From positions 2,852,001 through 2,916,000 of the forward strand of contig NZ_CP107960.1 in assembly GCF_036077095.1 (NCBI RefSeq): a stretch of 64,000 bases of DNA. The letters are read 5' to 3'. The stretch comes from Streptomyces sp. NBC_00376. GTDB taxonomy: Bacteria > Actinomycetota > Actinomycetes > Streptomycetales > Streptomycetaceae. The notes under the pieces were generated by a model. The model was not told where the DNA came from, did not search any database, and was given only the letters and a program-made list of their open reading frames with translations. Both the position numbers and the translations under genes were made by a program. How positions within the stretch are numbered: position 1 is the first letter of the stretch; every line of letters begins with the position of its first letter. Shown one piece after another: positions 16,841 to 26,095 of this stretch.

Positions 16841-17265
16841 GTGCGCGCGTTCCCGATGACCCGTACCGCCGTCGTGCCGAACTCCGCCACGGGCAGCCCG
16901 GCCACCACCCAGGCGTGGGCGGCCGAGGCCCAGACCGCCCACGGCGTACCCGGCCGGCGCCCGTCCAGTACAGCCGGGGCGCCTTCCCTGCCGAGGAGCA
17001 GCCAGCACCGGGGGCCTCGGTGCACGGCCACCACCAGGGCCCCGGGGTGGCGGGCGGCCAGCGCCGTCGCGGACCGGGGCCCGTCTCCTCGGGCCACGAG
17101 CACGTCGGCGAGCAGTGGCAGCGGGGACGGGGCGGGCAGCCGGACGCGTACGTGCTCGTCCAGGACCGGGGCGCCGGTGTCCGGGTGCAGCAGGGTGACC
17201 TCGGTGCGGCGGACCGGGCCCCGGGCCCAGGGGTCCTCGTACAGCGCCATGGTGAGCGCGGTCAT
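16705..17265 (-). CDS. Unknown protein coupled to glycosyltransferase-like gene
   Basis: 186 residues from the ATG at 17265. The N-terminal 140 residues are well formed (TEVTLLHPDTGAPVLDEHVR, then WLLLGREGAPAVLDGRRPGT) and may be a small beta-rich domain. The last 45 residues lie opposite the STAND coding end and look low-complexity (Pro/Ser). The start overlaps the stop of the upstream gene by four bases, so they form a two-gene unit. I recognise no family and would not guess a reaction. Confidence 0.6.
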   Translation of the reverse strand: MTALTMALYEDPWARGPVRRTEVTLLHPDTGAPVLDEHVRVRLPAPSPLPLLADVLVARGDGPRSATALAARHPGALVVAVHRGPRCWLLLGREGAPAVLDGRRPGTPWAVWASAAHAWVVAGLPVAEFGTTAVRVIGNARTQPAPVPVVPFPPASGSSAPSLPRTSRASAESGPPTAEYRISASR

Positions 17266-18515
17266 CGCACTCCCCCGCCCCGCTCGTCGTACCGCACGTC
17301 GAACGGCAGCGGTGCGTGTTCCGGCGCGAGTCGCACCGCGGGGGCGCGCAGCCGGAGCTTGCGGTAGATCAGCGCGCGCATCCTGGTGGCGAACCGGCCT
17401 GGTTCGGAGGTGATGCGGTCCGCGATCCGCTCGTACCGCTGCCGTCGGTAGAGCGCGGAGGAACGGGCGAGCTGACGGCCGAGCGGGCGGTCGCCGTGCA
17501 GCCTGGGGACGAGCGAGGCCAGTTCGGCCACCGGTGAACCGGGGTCCACGTCCGCCTCCGGTGCGCCCGCCATCAGCACGGGGACGCCGGTCATCGATCC
17601 GTAGAGCGAGACGGATCCGTGGTCACCGACGATGTAGTCGGCGGCGACGAGGGCGCCGACCCAGTCCGCGTGCTGGCTGATCACGGTCAGGCCCATCCTG
17701 CCCAGGGTCGCCAGCCAGCTGCGGATCTGCCATTCCCCGTGGGCGTTCCAGATGTTGGGGTGGAGCAGGACGGCGACCCGGTGGTCGTCCCGGGGCAGTT
17801 CGGTGACCAGCCGTTCCAGGAGTTCCGGGCTCTGCCCGAACAGGGAGCGCGGTCCCCAGGTGGAGCAGGCGAGCACCAGCCGCTGCCGGGCCCTGGTGTG
17901 CAGTGCCTCGCGGTAGAGCGCCCGCAGCGGCAGGCTCGCGGCGATGCGGTCGTAGCAGGGGTCGCCCACCACCTCCGCCGCGGGCAGCGCCTCGGGGCAC
18001 TCGCGGCCGAGCCGGGTCAGCTCCTCGTGGTGCGCCAGCACGATCGACTCGGGCACCAGCCTGCCGTCCTGGACGAGCCACTGCCGGTTCAGCCCGTACA
18101 CCCCGCGTTCCGCGACCTGGCGTCCGCGCTGCCCGCCCGGGACCAGCTTGTTGTGTCCGGCTCCGTGCGGCAGCACGATCACCGGGGCGTGCAGGTCGTT
18201 CAGCCCGCCGTGGGCCGCGGACAGGGCCAGGTCGAAGGGCATCTGGACCGCCTGGTGCCAGGGCAGGACCAGGCCGCCGAGCTCCGCCAGGAAGGAGTCC
18301 ACCCCGTGGCTGAACACGTCGGGGGCCGCTGTGAAGAACAGCTGCACCCGGGCGTCGCCCTCCAGCAGCCGTACCGCGTCCAGCAGCCGCTGCCCGGCGG
18401 TCACCGTATGCACGACTGCCAGCACCCTCCGGCGGGTCTGCCGGGTGGCCCAGCGGTCCACGTCCAGACGCATCGGCACGTGCGGCCGATGCGTTTCGGC
18501 CATTGTCAGAGTCAT
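17262..18515 (-). CDS. GT-B-like protein resembling CDP-glycerol glycerophosphotransferases
   Basis: 417 residues from the ATG at 18515; the frame above it is poor. Two Rossmann-like halves are visible: RRVLAVVHTVTAGQRLLDAV (about 34-53) and the C-terminal ADWVGALVAADYIVGDHGSV, then GSMTGVPVLM. That last stretch resembles the nucleotide-binding region of the CDP-glycerol glycerophosphotransferase and polysialyltransferase group (DYIV-D-SS pattern). VIVLPHGAGHNKL sits at the interdomain position. No membrane segment is present. A role in modifying a cell-surface or secreted product is inference. It is transcribed away from the SARP regulator. Confidence 0.5.
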   Translation of the reverse strand: MTLTMAETHRPHVPMRLDVDRWATRQTRRRVLAVVHTVTAGQRLLDAVRLLEGDARVQLFFTAAPDVFSHGVDSFLAELGGLVLPWHQAVQMPFDLALSAAHGGLNDLHAPVIVLPHGAGHNKLVPGGQRGRQVAERGVYGLNRQWLVQDGRLVPESIVLAHHEELTRLGRECPEALPAAEVVGDPCYDRIAASLPLRALYREALHTRARQRLVLACSTWGPRSLFGQSPELLERLVTELPRDDHRVAVLLHPNIWNAHGEWQIRSWLATLGRMGLTVISQHADWVGALVAADYIVGDHGSVSLYGSMTGVPVLMAGAPEADVDPGSPVAELASLVPRLHGDRPLGRQLARSSALYRRQRYERIADRITSEPGRFATRMRALIYRKLRLRAPAVRLAPEHAPLPFDVRYDERGGGVR

Positions 18516-18876
18516 TGAATCGATCCCCCGATTCCTCGTCCTCGGACCGGTGCACCCCGTCCGGGGCGGCCGCGTCGTTTCGCGGCGCACGCCGAAGACA
18601 TGCCCGACGTGTTTGACGGGTTGCTTGCAGGAATCCTGCACTCCGGGTGCGGGCGGTTCCGAGCCGGTTCGGGGCCGGTTGCCATCGGCTCCGGGCCGGT
18701 TGCTGACGGCTCCCGAGCGGCTCTCGGGCGCTCGGAACTGCGGTGGGGAGGTGCGCCCTGTACGCGCCCGTGCGCCCCTGCCTGCTCCCCGCGCCCGGGG
18801 TGACAGTGGAAGGTCCTGCACACAGGTGCGGGCTCTGCCGTCGACGGCAGGAAGCAGCGCACCCAGCGGGGGCGAT
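18516..18876. other. Divergent promoter region with tandem repeat
   Basis: 361 bp between the GT-like gene and the SARP gene, with no supported ORF. GGGCCGGTTGCCATCGGCTCC (18671-18691) is followed directly by a copy with four mismatches at 18692-18712; a shorter related piece precedes it. SARP proteins bind direct repeats, so this may be a self-regulatory site, but the 21-bp period differs from the usual 11-bp spacing. Confidence 0.5.
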
Positions 18877-21800
18877 GTGGAACTTCTTGCTCTGGGACCT
18901 CTTGAACTATGGCATCAAGGACAGCAGTGCGGGCTCGGATCGGTGAAAACGCGCTGCGTACTGGCCGTTCTGGTGCATTCGCTCGGTGAGCCGGTCTCCA
19001 TGAACGCGTTGATCGACCGGGTCTGGGGCGATGAGCAGCCCAAGTCGCCGGTGGACACCATGCAGAGCTATGTATCGAAGCTGCGCAGGCTGCTGCACGA
19101 CTCGGTCGGCGACCTCGTCCAGGTGGAGCGCCCGTCGCCCCGTCAGTACCAGCTCCGCATCGACGCCCGTACCGAGGTCGATGTCTCGCACTTCCAGCGG
19201 CTGCGCAACGAGGCCCGCGCGGCGGCCGGGCAGGGCAAGCGGGAGCTGGCTATCGGTCTGCTGCGCACGGCCGAGGACAGATGGCGCGGGGAGCCGTTGC
19301 CCGAGTCCAGGAGCGACTGGGCCGCCTCGGTACGGGGCCGGCTGGCCGAGGACCTGCGCCGGGTGCGGGAGGAACGCATCGGGTTGGAGCTGGAGTTGGG
19401 GCGGCACGCCGATCTCGTCGGTGAACTGCAGGGACTGGCCTCGGAGAATCCGCTGGCCCAGCGGGTGATCGCCGATCTGATGCTGGCGCTGTACCGGTCC
19501 GGGCGGCACGACGAGGCGCTCGCCGTCTTCCGCACCACGCGGACCCGGCTGCGCACGGAGCTCGGCATCGAACCGGGTTCGGACCTGCAGGAGCTCCACC
19601 GGCGCATCCTCGGGCAGGACCGTACGCTCCTGGAGACGGCGGTACGCGTCGACCGGCCGACGGGCCCCGGGCCGCGCAGCAACCTTCCGCGCGACAGCCG
19701 CGACTTCACCGGCCGCGCCGCCGAACTCCGTCTGCTGCTGGGCGAATCGGCACAGCCGGACGGCTCCGCCGCACGCGATCGCGGGCAGCCGACGGGCTCC
19801 GTCACGCGCGGTTCCGGGCAGCCGGACGGTTCCGCCACGTACGCCATGCCGCTCACCGTCATCCACGGCATGCCCGGCATCGGCAAGACCACGCTCGCGG
19901 TGCACGCCGCCCACCGGCTCCACGACGCCTATCCGGGAGGCCGGCTCTACGTCGATCTGCACGGGTTCGGCGGGCAGGCGCCGTACGACCCCCGCCGAGG
20001 CCCTCGCGGTGCTGCTGCACGCGGCCGGGGCCGGCGGTGACCTGCCGGACTCGCTGGACGCGCGGGCGGCGAGGTGGCGCGAGTGGACGGCCCGCCACCG
20101 GGTGCTCGTGGTGCTCGACAACGCGCGGGACGCCGCCCAGGTGCGTCCGCTGTTGCCCGGCGCCGCGACCTGCCGGGCGATCGTGACCAGCCGGAGCCGG
20201 CTCGCCGGGCTCGACGGTGCCTCCTCGCTCCTGGTGGAGGGGCTGTCCGACGAGGAGGCCGCCGCCCTCTTCACCCGGATCGCGGGCGCCGCCCGGGTCT
20301 TGGCCGACCCCGAGGCGCTCGCGCTCGTGATCCGGGCCGCCGGCTGCCACCCCCTCCTCCTCCACTGGTTCGCCAGCCGCTTCCGGCACCGGGAGTCCTG
20401 GACCCTGCGCCATCTGCTGGACCGGCTGGCCGAGGCGGCCGATCCGCTGGACGAGTTCGACGACGGCGAGCTCGTCTCCGCGTTCCGCTTCTCGTACACC
20501 GAACTGGCAGACCCGACACAGAAGCTGCTCCGTCACCTGGCGCTTCATCCCGGCCCGGACATCACGGTCGCCGCCGCCACGGCACTGGTCGGCGCGGACC
20601 AGGACGGCGCCCGGATCCGCCGCGGTCTGGACGAACTCCACGACTTCCACCTCCTTGAGGAGCCCACCCCGGGCCGGTACCGGCTGCACGATCTCACCAG
20701 GGCGTTCGCGCTGCGCATGTTCGGCCGGGCGGAGCCGGAGGAGTCCCGGGCCCAGGCGGTCGGCAGGCTGTTCGGCCACTACCTCACCACGGCCCACCAC
20801 GCCGACCTGCACACCCGGCCGCACCGCCGGAGACTGCCCACGGGGCCGGAGTGCACCTCGGCCTACGCCACCGGATTCGGCGACGCCGACAGCGCTTCGG
20901 CGTGGCTGGCCCAGGAGCGCGCCAACCTCCTCGCGGTCGCCCGTACGGCCGCCGACGAGGCTCCCGCGTACGCGGCCCTCTTCCCGCACGTGCTGGCGCC
21001 GGTGTTGAAGCACTGGGGCACCTGGGCCGTCACGAACGAGCTCTACGGAGCGGCCGTTCACGCCCTGCGCGCCCTCGGTACCCCGTACGCCCTCGCGCAG
21101 ACGCTGATCGAGGCCGCCGATGTACTGGCGCAGACCGCTCCGGACGAGGCGTTGAACTGCGCGGGCGAGGCGCTGGAACTCTTCCGCGGTCTCGGCCATC
21201 CGCACGGCTGCGCGGACGCCCTCTTCCAGGCGGGCAGGGCACATCTGGCGGCGGGGCGCGGAGAGGCGTCCCTGCGCGTCCTCGACGAGGCCCTGACCGG
21301 GTACCGGCAGGTCGGGGACCGAGAGGGCGAGGCGGGCGCACTGAACGTCCAGGGCGCGGCGTTCTTCCAGGCGGGCCGTTACGGGGAGGCGCTGGCCAGG
21401 GCACGGGCGATTCTCGGCATCTACGAGGAGACCGGAAACCTGCTCGGGCAGATCCACGCCCAGAACAATCTGGGCGAGTTCCATCAGAGCCAGGGGCAGT
21501 ACGAGGAGGCCCTCGCCCACTACGAACGCTCCCGGGCACTGGCGGAACGGCACGGCGGCCGGCAGGAACTGGACATCCTGGACACGAACATGGGGGCGGT
21601 GTACCAGGCGACCGGGCAGACCGCACGGGCCCTGGTCTGCTTCCGGCGGGCCTTGGAGTCCCATCGCGCCCACGGGGATTCCCTGGGCGAGGCCAACGCC
21701 TTGATCAGCATGGGGACGATGTACGCGGAGACGGGACGCACCGGCGAGGCGCTCACGCACTTCCGGACGGCAGGGGAGGTGGCCCGCCGGATCGACAGCG

Positions 21801-22102
21801 GTTACGAGCACATGCGGGCCCTGCTCGGTGCGGCCGACGCCCTTCGCGTTTCGGGGCAGTTCGCCGCGGCCTGGGAGAGTTACGAGCTGGGCCTGGCGCA
21901 GGCCAGACGAACAGGGTCACTGCTCGGTGCGGCACAGGCCCTCGCGGGACTGGCCCGCACGGCGCTGGTCACACACCGCTGGGGACCGGTCCGGCGCTAC
22001 GGCACCCGGGCGGTGGCGCTGTACCGGAGGCTGGAGGCCTGGGAGGAGGCGGACGACCTGCGCCGCCTCCTCCTGGAACACCCCGAGGTGGCCGGCCCCT
22101 GA
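18877..22102 (+). pseudogene. AfsR-like SARP-BTAD-NB-ARC-TPR regulator, single +1 frameshift
   Basis: GTG start at 18877. Domains in order: OmpR-type winged helix (1-90; VKTRCVLAVLVHSLGEPV, MQSYVSKLRRLL), bacterial transcriptional activation domain (about 100-245), NB-ARC ATPase with P-loop GMPGIGKTT (331-339), then TPR repeats to residue about 1074. A surplus C in the C5 run at 19989-19993 shifts the frame just after GRLYVDLHGFGGQ; the other frame resumes at AEALAVLLHAAGAG and runs to the stop without break. Apart from this base every domain is intact, so a sequence error is quite possible. AfsR-type proteins activate secondary-metabolite promoters. The Trp-rich peptide gene converges on it. 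Confidence 0.9.
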
Positions 22103-22123
22103 GCCCCGGCTCAGGGGCCGGCC
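22090..22123. terminator. Bidirectional terminator between SARP gene and peptide gene
   Basis: GGCCGGCCCCTGAGC (22090-22104) and GCTCAGGGGCCGGCC (22109-22123) form a perfect 15-bp stem with a 4-base loop that overlaps the SARP stop codon. It serves both converging genes. Confidence 0.88.
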
Positions 22124-22135
22124 ACCATCAGGCGT

Positions 22136-22336
22136 CTACCACATCCACTGCTTCGTCCACATCCACTGCTCCGGCTCGGCACGCGCGATCACGACGAACG
22201 TGTCTCCGGTCCTCGGCTGTTCGGCCACGGACCGGAGACCGGACATCGCATCGCCCTGCGCATGGGTGAGGCCGAAGGCGACGGCGGCAACGGCGGCGAC
22301 AGACACCGCGAGGGCACGGAACCGGTTCTGCTTCAT
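22136..22336 (-). CDS. Small secreted peptide with duplicated Trp-Met-Trp tail
   Basis: 66 residues. A clean Sec signal is present: basic MKQNRFR, then ALAVSVAAVAAVAFGL, with likely cleavage after THA. The mature peptide of about 40 residues ends EQWMWTKQWMW, where QWMW is repeated. At DNA level this is a small duplication of a CCACATCCACTG unit. The ATG at 22336 has AAGGA about 11 bases upstream. It converges on the SARP-STAND regulator. By position and form it could be an extracellular signal or a cofactor-binding peptide; I know no family for it. Confidence 0.6.
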   Translation of the reverse strand: MKQNRFRALAVSVAAVAAVAFGLTHAQGDAMSGLRSVAEQPRTGDTFVVIARAEPEQWMWTKQWMW

Positions 22337-22337
22337 T

Positions 22338-22416
22338 GCGGTAACGTCCTTGTTGGGTACATGAGTTGAAGCCTTCCCGACCGTTTTGGCCGGGATGCGG
22401 TTCGAGACGTTACCGC
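22338..22416. promoter_or_regulatory. Widely spaced 10-bp inverted repeat in peptide-gene promoter
   Basis: GCGGTAACGT (22338-22347, overlapping the leader next to the start) and ACGTTACCGC (22407-22416) are perfect inverted copies 59 bp apart. They bracket the likely promoter and 5' leader of the peptide gene and could be paired operator sites. Confidence 0.5.
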
Positions 22417-22491
22417 GATCATGACAGGACGCACCAATACATTTGTGCGGGCGTTCAGCACGTGCTAGCGAAGGCCGCCCCGGCGGGACCG

Positions 22492-22701
22492 TCACCCCAC
22501 CGGCAGCCCCGGCGCCGGATACCCGTCCGTCAACTCCTTCACCTCCGCGCACACCTCCGCGATCACGGACTCGCCCCCGGCGCGGGCGGCCTCGACGGCC
22601 CGGTCGATCCGCTGCGCGACCGCAGCCGGGTACGCGCCGGTCGCGGCACCGCCCCCTTTGTCGGGCACGAGGTCGCCCCGATGAAAGCTCAGCAACAGCA
22701 C
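22492..22701 (-). CDS. Short hypothetical protein, possibly a gene remnant
   Basis: 69 codons with good codon use in the second half (QRIDRAVEAARAGGESVIAE, then EVKELTDGYPAPGLPVG). The ending resembles the last helix of fold-I PLP enzymes such as serine hydroxymethyltransferase, but the match is too short to trust. There is no convincing ribosome site and the start MLLLSFHRGD is weak. It may be the 3' scrap of a lost gene. Confidence 0.3.
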   Translation of the reverse strand: MLLLSFHRGDLVPDKGGGAATGAYPAAVAQRIDRAVEAARAGGESVIAEVCAEVKELTDGYPAPGLPVG

Positions 22702-22804
22702 ATTTCGTGGATTTCTCGGCGAACCGCCCTGCGCATTGGGTCACTTGGTCGATTCTTGGTCAGTACATGCCCCTTACATGAGGCGTTCCTCGCCAGAGTG
22801 GCGC

Positions 22805-22836
22805 ATTACATGTGCACATCATCCGGCACATGTAAT
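22805..22836 (+). promoter_or_regulatory. Perfect 10-bp inverted repeat operator upstream of sedolisin gene
   Basis: ATTACATGTG (22805-22814) and CACATGTAAT (22827-22836) with a 12-bp spacer lie 34-65 bp before the protease start. A further half-site TTACATG occurs near 22775. The AT content is unusual for this genome. It is a probable binding site for a dimeric regulator encoded elsewhere. Confidence 0.65.
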
Positions 22837-22869
22837 CCACACGCGTAGACCCACATCGCAGGGGGTTGT

Positions 22870-24831
22870 ATGAGAACCAGCCGCGCGAGAAGTCGCGCCG
22901 CGCTGAGCATGGCAGCGACGCTGCCGCTGCTGGCCGGCGCGCTCGCCCTCGGGATACCGAACGCCAGCGCCGACTCCGCGCCGGGCGGGCGGGACGCGCT
23001 GCAGGGCACCAAGCCCGCCTGGGCCACCGCCGGGGCGGATCTGGGAGCCACGTCCGACAGTGGCAAGGTCAGCGTCCGGGTCCATCTGGCCGGACGGGAC
23101 GCGAAGGGGCTGGCCGCCTACGCCGCCGCCGTCTCCGACCCGCAGTCCGCCTCGTACGGGAAGTATCTGAGCGCCGGTCAGGCGCAGGCCCGGTTCGGGG
23201 CGACGCAGCAGCAGATCGACCAGGTCAGCACGTGGCTGAAGTCGAACGGGCTGACCGTCACCGGCGCCAACCAGCACTACGTCTCGGCCACCGGTGAGGT
23301 CGCCGCCGCCGAGAAGGCGTTCGGCACCCAGCTGCGCAACTACCGCAAGGGCAAACGCACCTACCGCGCCCCGGCCTCCACCGCCTCCGTGCCCGCCGCC
23401 CTGAGCGACGTCGTGCTCGCCGTCTCCGGCCTGGACAACGCGCCGCACAAGTCGAGCCACGACGAGGCCCTGCCGCCGCCGGACGGGGTGTTCCGCAACT
23501 CCGGCCCCTTCTCCACGTACTACGGCTCGAAGACCGCGTCGTCGCTGCCCAGCGCCTACGGGTCCAAGGCGCCGTACGCCGTGAAGGGGTACACCGGCAA
23601 GCAGCTGCGCGCCGCCTACGGCGCCGGAAGCTGGACCGGGAAGGGTGTCACCGTCGCGATCACCGACGCGTACGCCTCGCCGACCATCGCGAAGGACGCC
23701 GCCGAGTACGCCAAGCGCAACGGCGACGCGCCCTACCGTCGCGGCCAGCTGACCCAGGTGCTGCCGGACGACTACACGAGGACCGAGGAGTGCGGTGCCT
23801 CCGGCTGGTACGGCGAGGAGACCCTCGACGTTGAGGCCGTGCACGCGGTCGCACCCGCCGCCGACATCGTCTACGTGGGCGGCGCCTCCTGCTACGACGC
23901 CGATCTGCTGGACTCGCTGAACAAGATCGTCGACAACCGGCTCGCCGACATCGTCTCCAACTCCTGGGGCGACATCGAGGCCAACGAGACCCCGGACGTC
24001 GCGGCCGCGTACGACCAGGTCTTCAAGATGGGCGCGGTCGAGGGCATCGGCTTCTACTTCTCCTCCGGCGACGACGGCGACAACGTCGCGTCGACGGGCA
24101 CGAAGCAGATCGACGTGCCGTCCAACTCCGCCTGGGTGACCTCCGTCGGCGGAACCGCGCTGGCGGTCGGCAAGAACGACAAGTACCAGTGGGAGACCGG
24201 CTGGGGCACGCTCAAGTCGAACCTCGCCGACGACGGGAAGAGCTGGGCCGGCTTCCCCGGCGCGTACACCTCCGGCGCGGGCGGCGGCACCAGCTCGTCC
24301 GTGAAGCAGCCGTTCTACCAGCGCGGTGTCGTGCCCGACTCGCTCTCGCAGGCCAACGGCAAGCAGCGGATGCGCACGGCCCCGGACATCGCGGCCGTCG
24401 CCGACCCGAACACCGGCTTCCTGGTCGGCCAGACCCAGACGATGCCCGACGGATCGCTCGGCTACGACGAGTACCGCATCGGCGGTACGTCACTGGCCGC
24501 GCCGGTCATCGCCGGTGTCCAGGCGCTGGCGCAGCAGGCCCGGCACGGGCTGCCGATCGGCTTCGCCAACCCGGCGATCTACGCCCGGTACGACTCGAAG
24601 GCGTACCACGACGTCACCGACCACCCGCTGGGCGCGAACCGCGATCTCGCGGTGGTCCGGGTCGACTACGCCAACGGCGTGGACGCGGCGGACGGTCTGC
24701 TGACCTCGCTGCGCAGCCTCGGCAAGGACGCCTCGCTGAAGGCGGTCAAGGGATACGACGACGTGACGGGGGTCGGGACTCCGGCGGCCGGTTACGTGAA
24801 CTCGTACCGCTTCCCGTTCCGCAGGCACTGA
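22870..24831 (+). CDS. Secreted S53 (sedolisin/kumamolisin) serine-carboxyl protease
   Basis: 653 residues. A Sec signal (about 1-34, ending NASA) is followed by the pro-kumamolisin domain (about 55-200, with KYLSAGQAQARFG), which is removed on maturation, and the catalytic domain. The active-site set is visible: E316 and D320 in GEETLDVE, D401 in SSGDDG and S541 in GGTSLAAP. A C-terminal calcium-site region (DDVTGVGTP) is also present. It works outside the cell at acidic pH in characterised relatives. The ATG at 22870 has a short AGGGGG upstream. No partner genes adjoin it. Confidence 0.95.
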   Translation: MRTSRARSRAALSMAATLPLLAGALALGIPNASADSAPGGRDALQGTKPAWATAGADLGATSDSGKVSVRVHLAGRDAKGLAAYAAAVSDPQSASYGKYLSAGQAQARFGATQQQIDQVSTWLKSNGLTVTGANQHYVSATGEVAAAEKAFGTQLRNYRKGKRTYRAPASTASVPAALSDVVLAVSGLDNAPHKSSHDEALPPPDGVFRNSGPFSTYYGSKTASSLPSAYGSKAPYAVKGYTGKQLRAAYGAGSWTGKGVTVAITDAYASPTIAKDAAEYAKRNGDAPYRRGQLTQVLPDDYTRTEECGASGWYGEETLDVEAVHAVAPAADIVYVGGASCYDADLLDSLNKIVDNRLADIVSNSWGDIEANETPDVAAAYDQVFKMGAVEGIGFYFSSGDDGDNVASTGTKQIDVPSNSAWVTSVGGTALAVGKNDKYQWETGWGTLKSNLADDGKSWAGFPGAYTSGAGGGTSSSVKQPFYQRGVVPDSLSQANGKQRMRTAPDIAAVADPNTGFLVGQTQTMPDGSLGYDEYRIGGTSLAAPVIAGVQALAQQARHGLPIGFANPAIYARYDSKAYHDVTDHPLGANRDLAVVRVDYANGVDAADGLLTSLRSLGKDASLKAVKGYDDVTGVGTPAAGYVNSYRFPFRRH

Positions 24832-24869
24832 GCCACCACCGGTCCGGTGCCGACGGCATCGGTCCGGTA

Positions 24870-24911
24870 CCGACGGCCGTCCCGGGGCTCTGCCTCCGGG
24901 GCGGCCGTCGG
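24870..24911 (+). terminator. Terminator between sedolisin and ku genes
   Basis: CCGACGGCCG (24870-24879) pairs with CGGCCGTCGG (24902-24911); CCCGG/CCGGG inside extends the stem. It lies 38 bp after the protease stop and can also serve the converging ku gene. Confidence 0.75.
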
Positions 24912-24951
24912 CCACGTTTGCAGGGGGGTGCGGAGGGGGCGTGCCGGGGGC

Positions 24952-26034
24952 TCAGGCCGAGGCCCGTCTGCGGGGAGCCGCCTTCTTCGCCGCCGGCTTC
25001 GGGTCCGACTTCGCGGTGGCCTTCTTCGCCGTCGACTTGGTGGTCTTCTTCGCCGTCGACCGCGCCGCGGTCTTCTTGGCGGGTGCCCTGCCCGGTGCGG
25101 ACTTCTTCTTCGTGGTCGCGGCCGTCTTCTTGGCGGCGGCCGTGGCCTTCTTCTTCGCCCCGGTGCCGCCGGACTTCCTGCGGCCGCTGAGGGAGGTGAC
25201 CTCGGCGACGGGAGCGTCCGCCTTCTCCTCCTTCTCCTCCCTGGCTTCCGGCTTCTCGCCCCGGGCCTCCTTCGCCGCCCGGACGCTGCTCTCCAGGGCC
25301 GCGATCAGGTCGATGACCTTGCCGCCCGAGTCCTCCGCCTCCGCCGGCTCCAGCGTCCGGCCCTCCGCCTTCGCGGCGATGAGCTCCTCGACCGCCTCGC
25401 GGTAGTCGTCGTGGAGCGAGTCCATGTCGACCTCGCCGAGGGTGTCCATCAGCGCGTCGGCCAGGTCGAGTTCGGCTTCCCGGACCTTGACGTCGGTCTC
25501 CGGGGCGACGCCTTCCGGGCTGCGGATCTCGTCCGGCCAGAGCAGGCCGTGCATGGCGATCACGTCGTCGACCACGCGCAGCATGCCCAGCCGCTCGCGG
25601 CCGCGCAGCGCGTACTTCGCCAGGGCGACCTTCTGGCTCCGCTTCAGGGCCTCGCGGAGCAGGGTGTACGGCTTGGCCGCCGGAACCCCGTTGGCGGAGA
25701 GGTAGTACGCCGCGTCCATCTGGAGCGGGTCGATCGAGGCGGCCGGCACGAAGGCCACGATCTCGATCGTCTTGGCCGTGGGCAGCGGCAGCGAGCCGAG
25801 GTCCTCGTCGGTGATCGGGATCATCGAACCGTCCGGCTCCTCGTACGCCTTCCCGATCTCGGCGGCGGTGACCTCCTCCTCGTCGATCTCGCAGACCTTC
25901 CGGTAGCGGATCCGGCCACCGTCGGCGAGGTGGATCTGGCGGAAGGAGATCGAGTGGTTCTCCGTGGCGTTGACCAGCTTGATGGGGATGCTGACCAGCC
26001 CGAAGGAGATGGCGCCGTTCCAGATGGACCTCAC
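24952..26034 (-). CDS. ku: Ku DNA end-binding protein for NHEJ
   Basis: 360 residues. The Ku core begins MRSIWNGAISFGLVSIPIKL and spans about 260 residues, including CEIDEEEV, YYLSANGVPAAKPYTLLREAL and MLRVVDDVIAMHGLLWPDEI. The remainder is a Lys/Ala/Thr-rich tail (AAKKTAATTKKK, AKKTTKSTAKKATAK), typical of actinobacterial long-tailed Ku and thought to bind DNA. It forms a homodimeric ring on DNA ends and recruits LigD. It is divergent from the polymerase gene across about 60 bp, so the pair is probably co-regulated. The start codon is GTG. Confidence 0.96.
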   Translation of the reverse strand: MRSIWNGAISFGLVSIPIKLVNATENHSISFRQIHLADGGRIRYRKVCEIDEEEVTAAEIGKAYEEPDGSMIPITDEDLGSLPLPTAKTIEIVAFVPAASIDPLQMDAAYYLSANGVPAAKPYTLLREALKRSQKVALAKYALRGRERLGMLRVVDDVIAMHGLLWPDEIRSPEGVAPETDVKVREAELDLADALMDTLGEVDMDSLHDDYREAVEELIAAKAEGRTLEPAEAEDSGGKVIDLIAALESSVRAAKEARGEKPEAREEKEEKADAPVAEVTSLSGRRKSGGTGAKKKATAAAKKTAATTKKKSAPGRAPAKKTAARSTAKKTTKSTAKKATAKSDPKPAAKKAAPRRRASA

Positions 26035-26095
26035 CGTTCACCCCTTGTGTCCGCATGGATACCAGTACGTTCGCAAATCATGTGATTCTTATCGT

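Noticed and set aside
15176..17008. 610-codon minus-strand frame opposite the STAND gene
   Set aside because: Shadow of the STAND/TPR coding sequence with no domain content.
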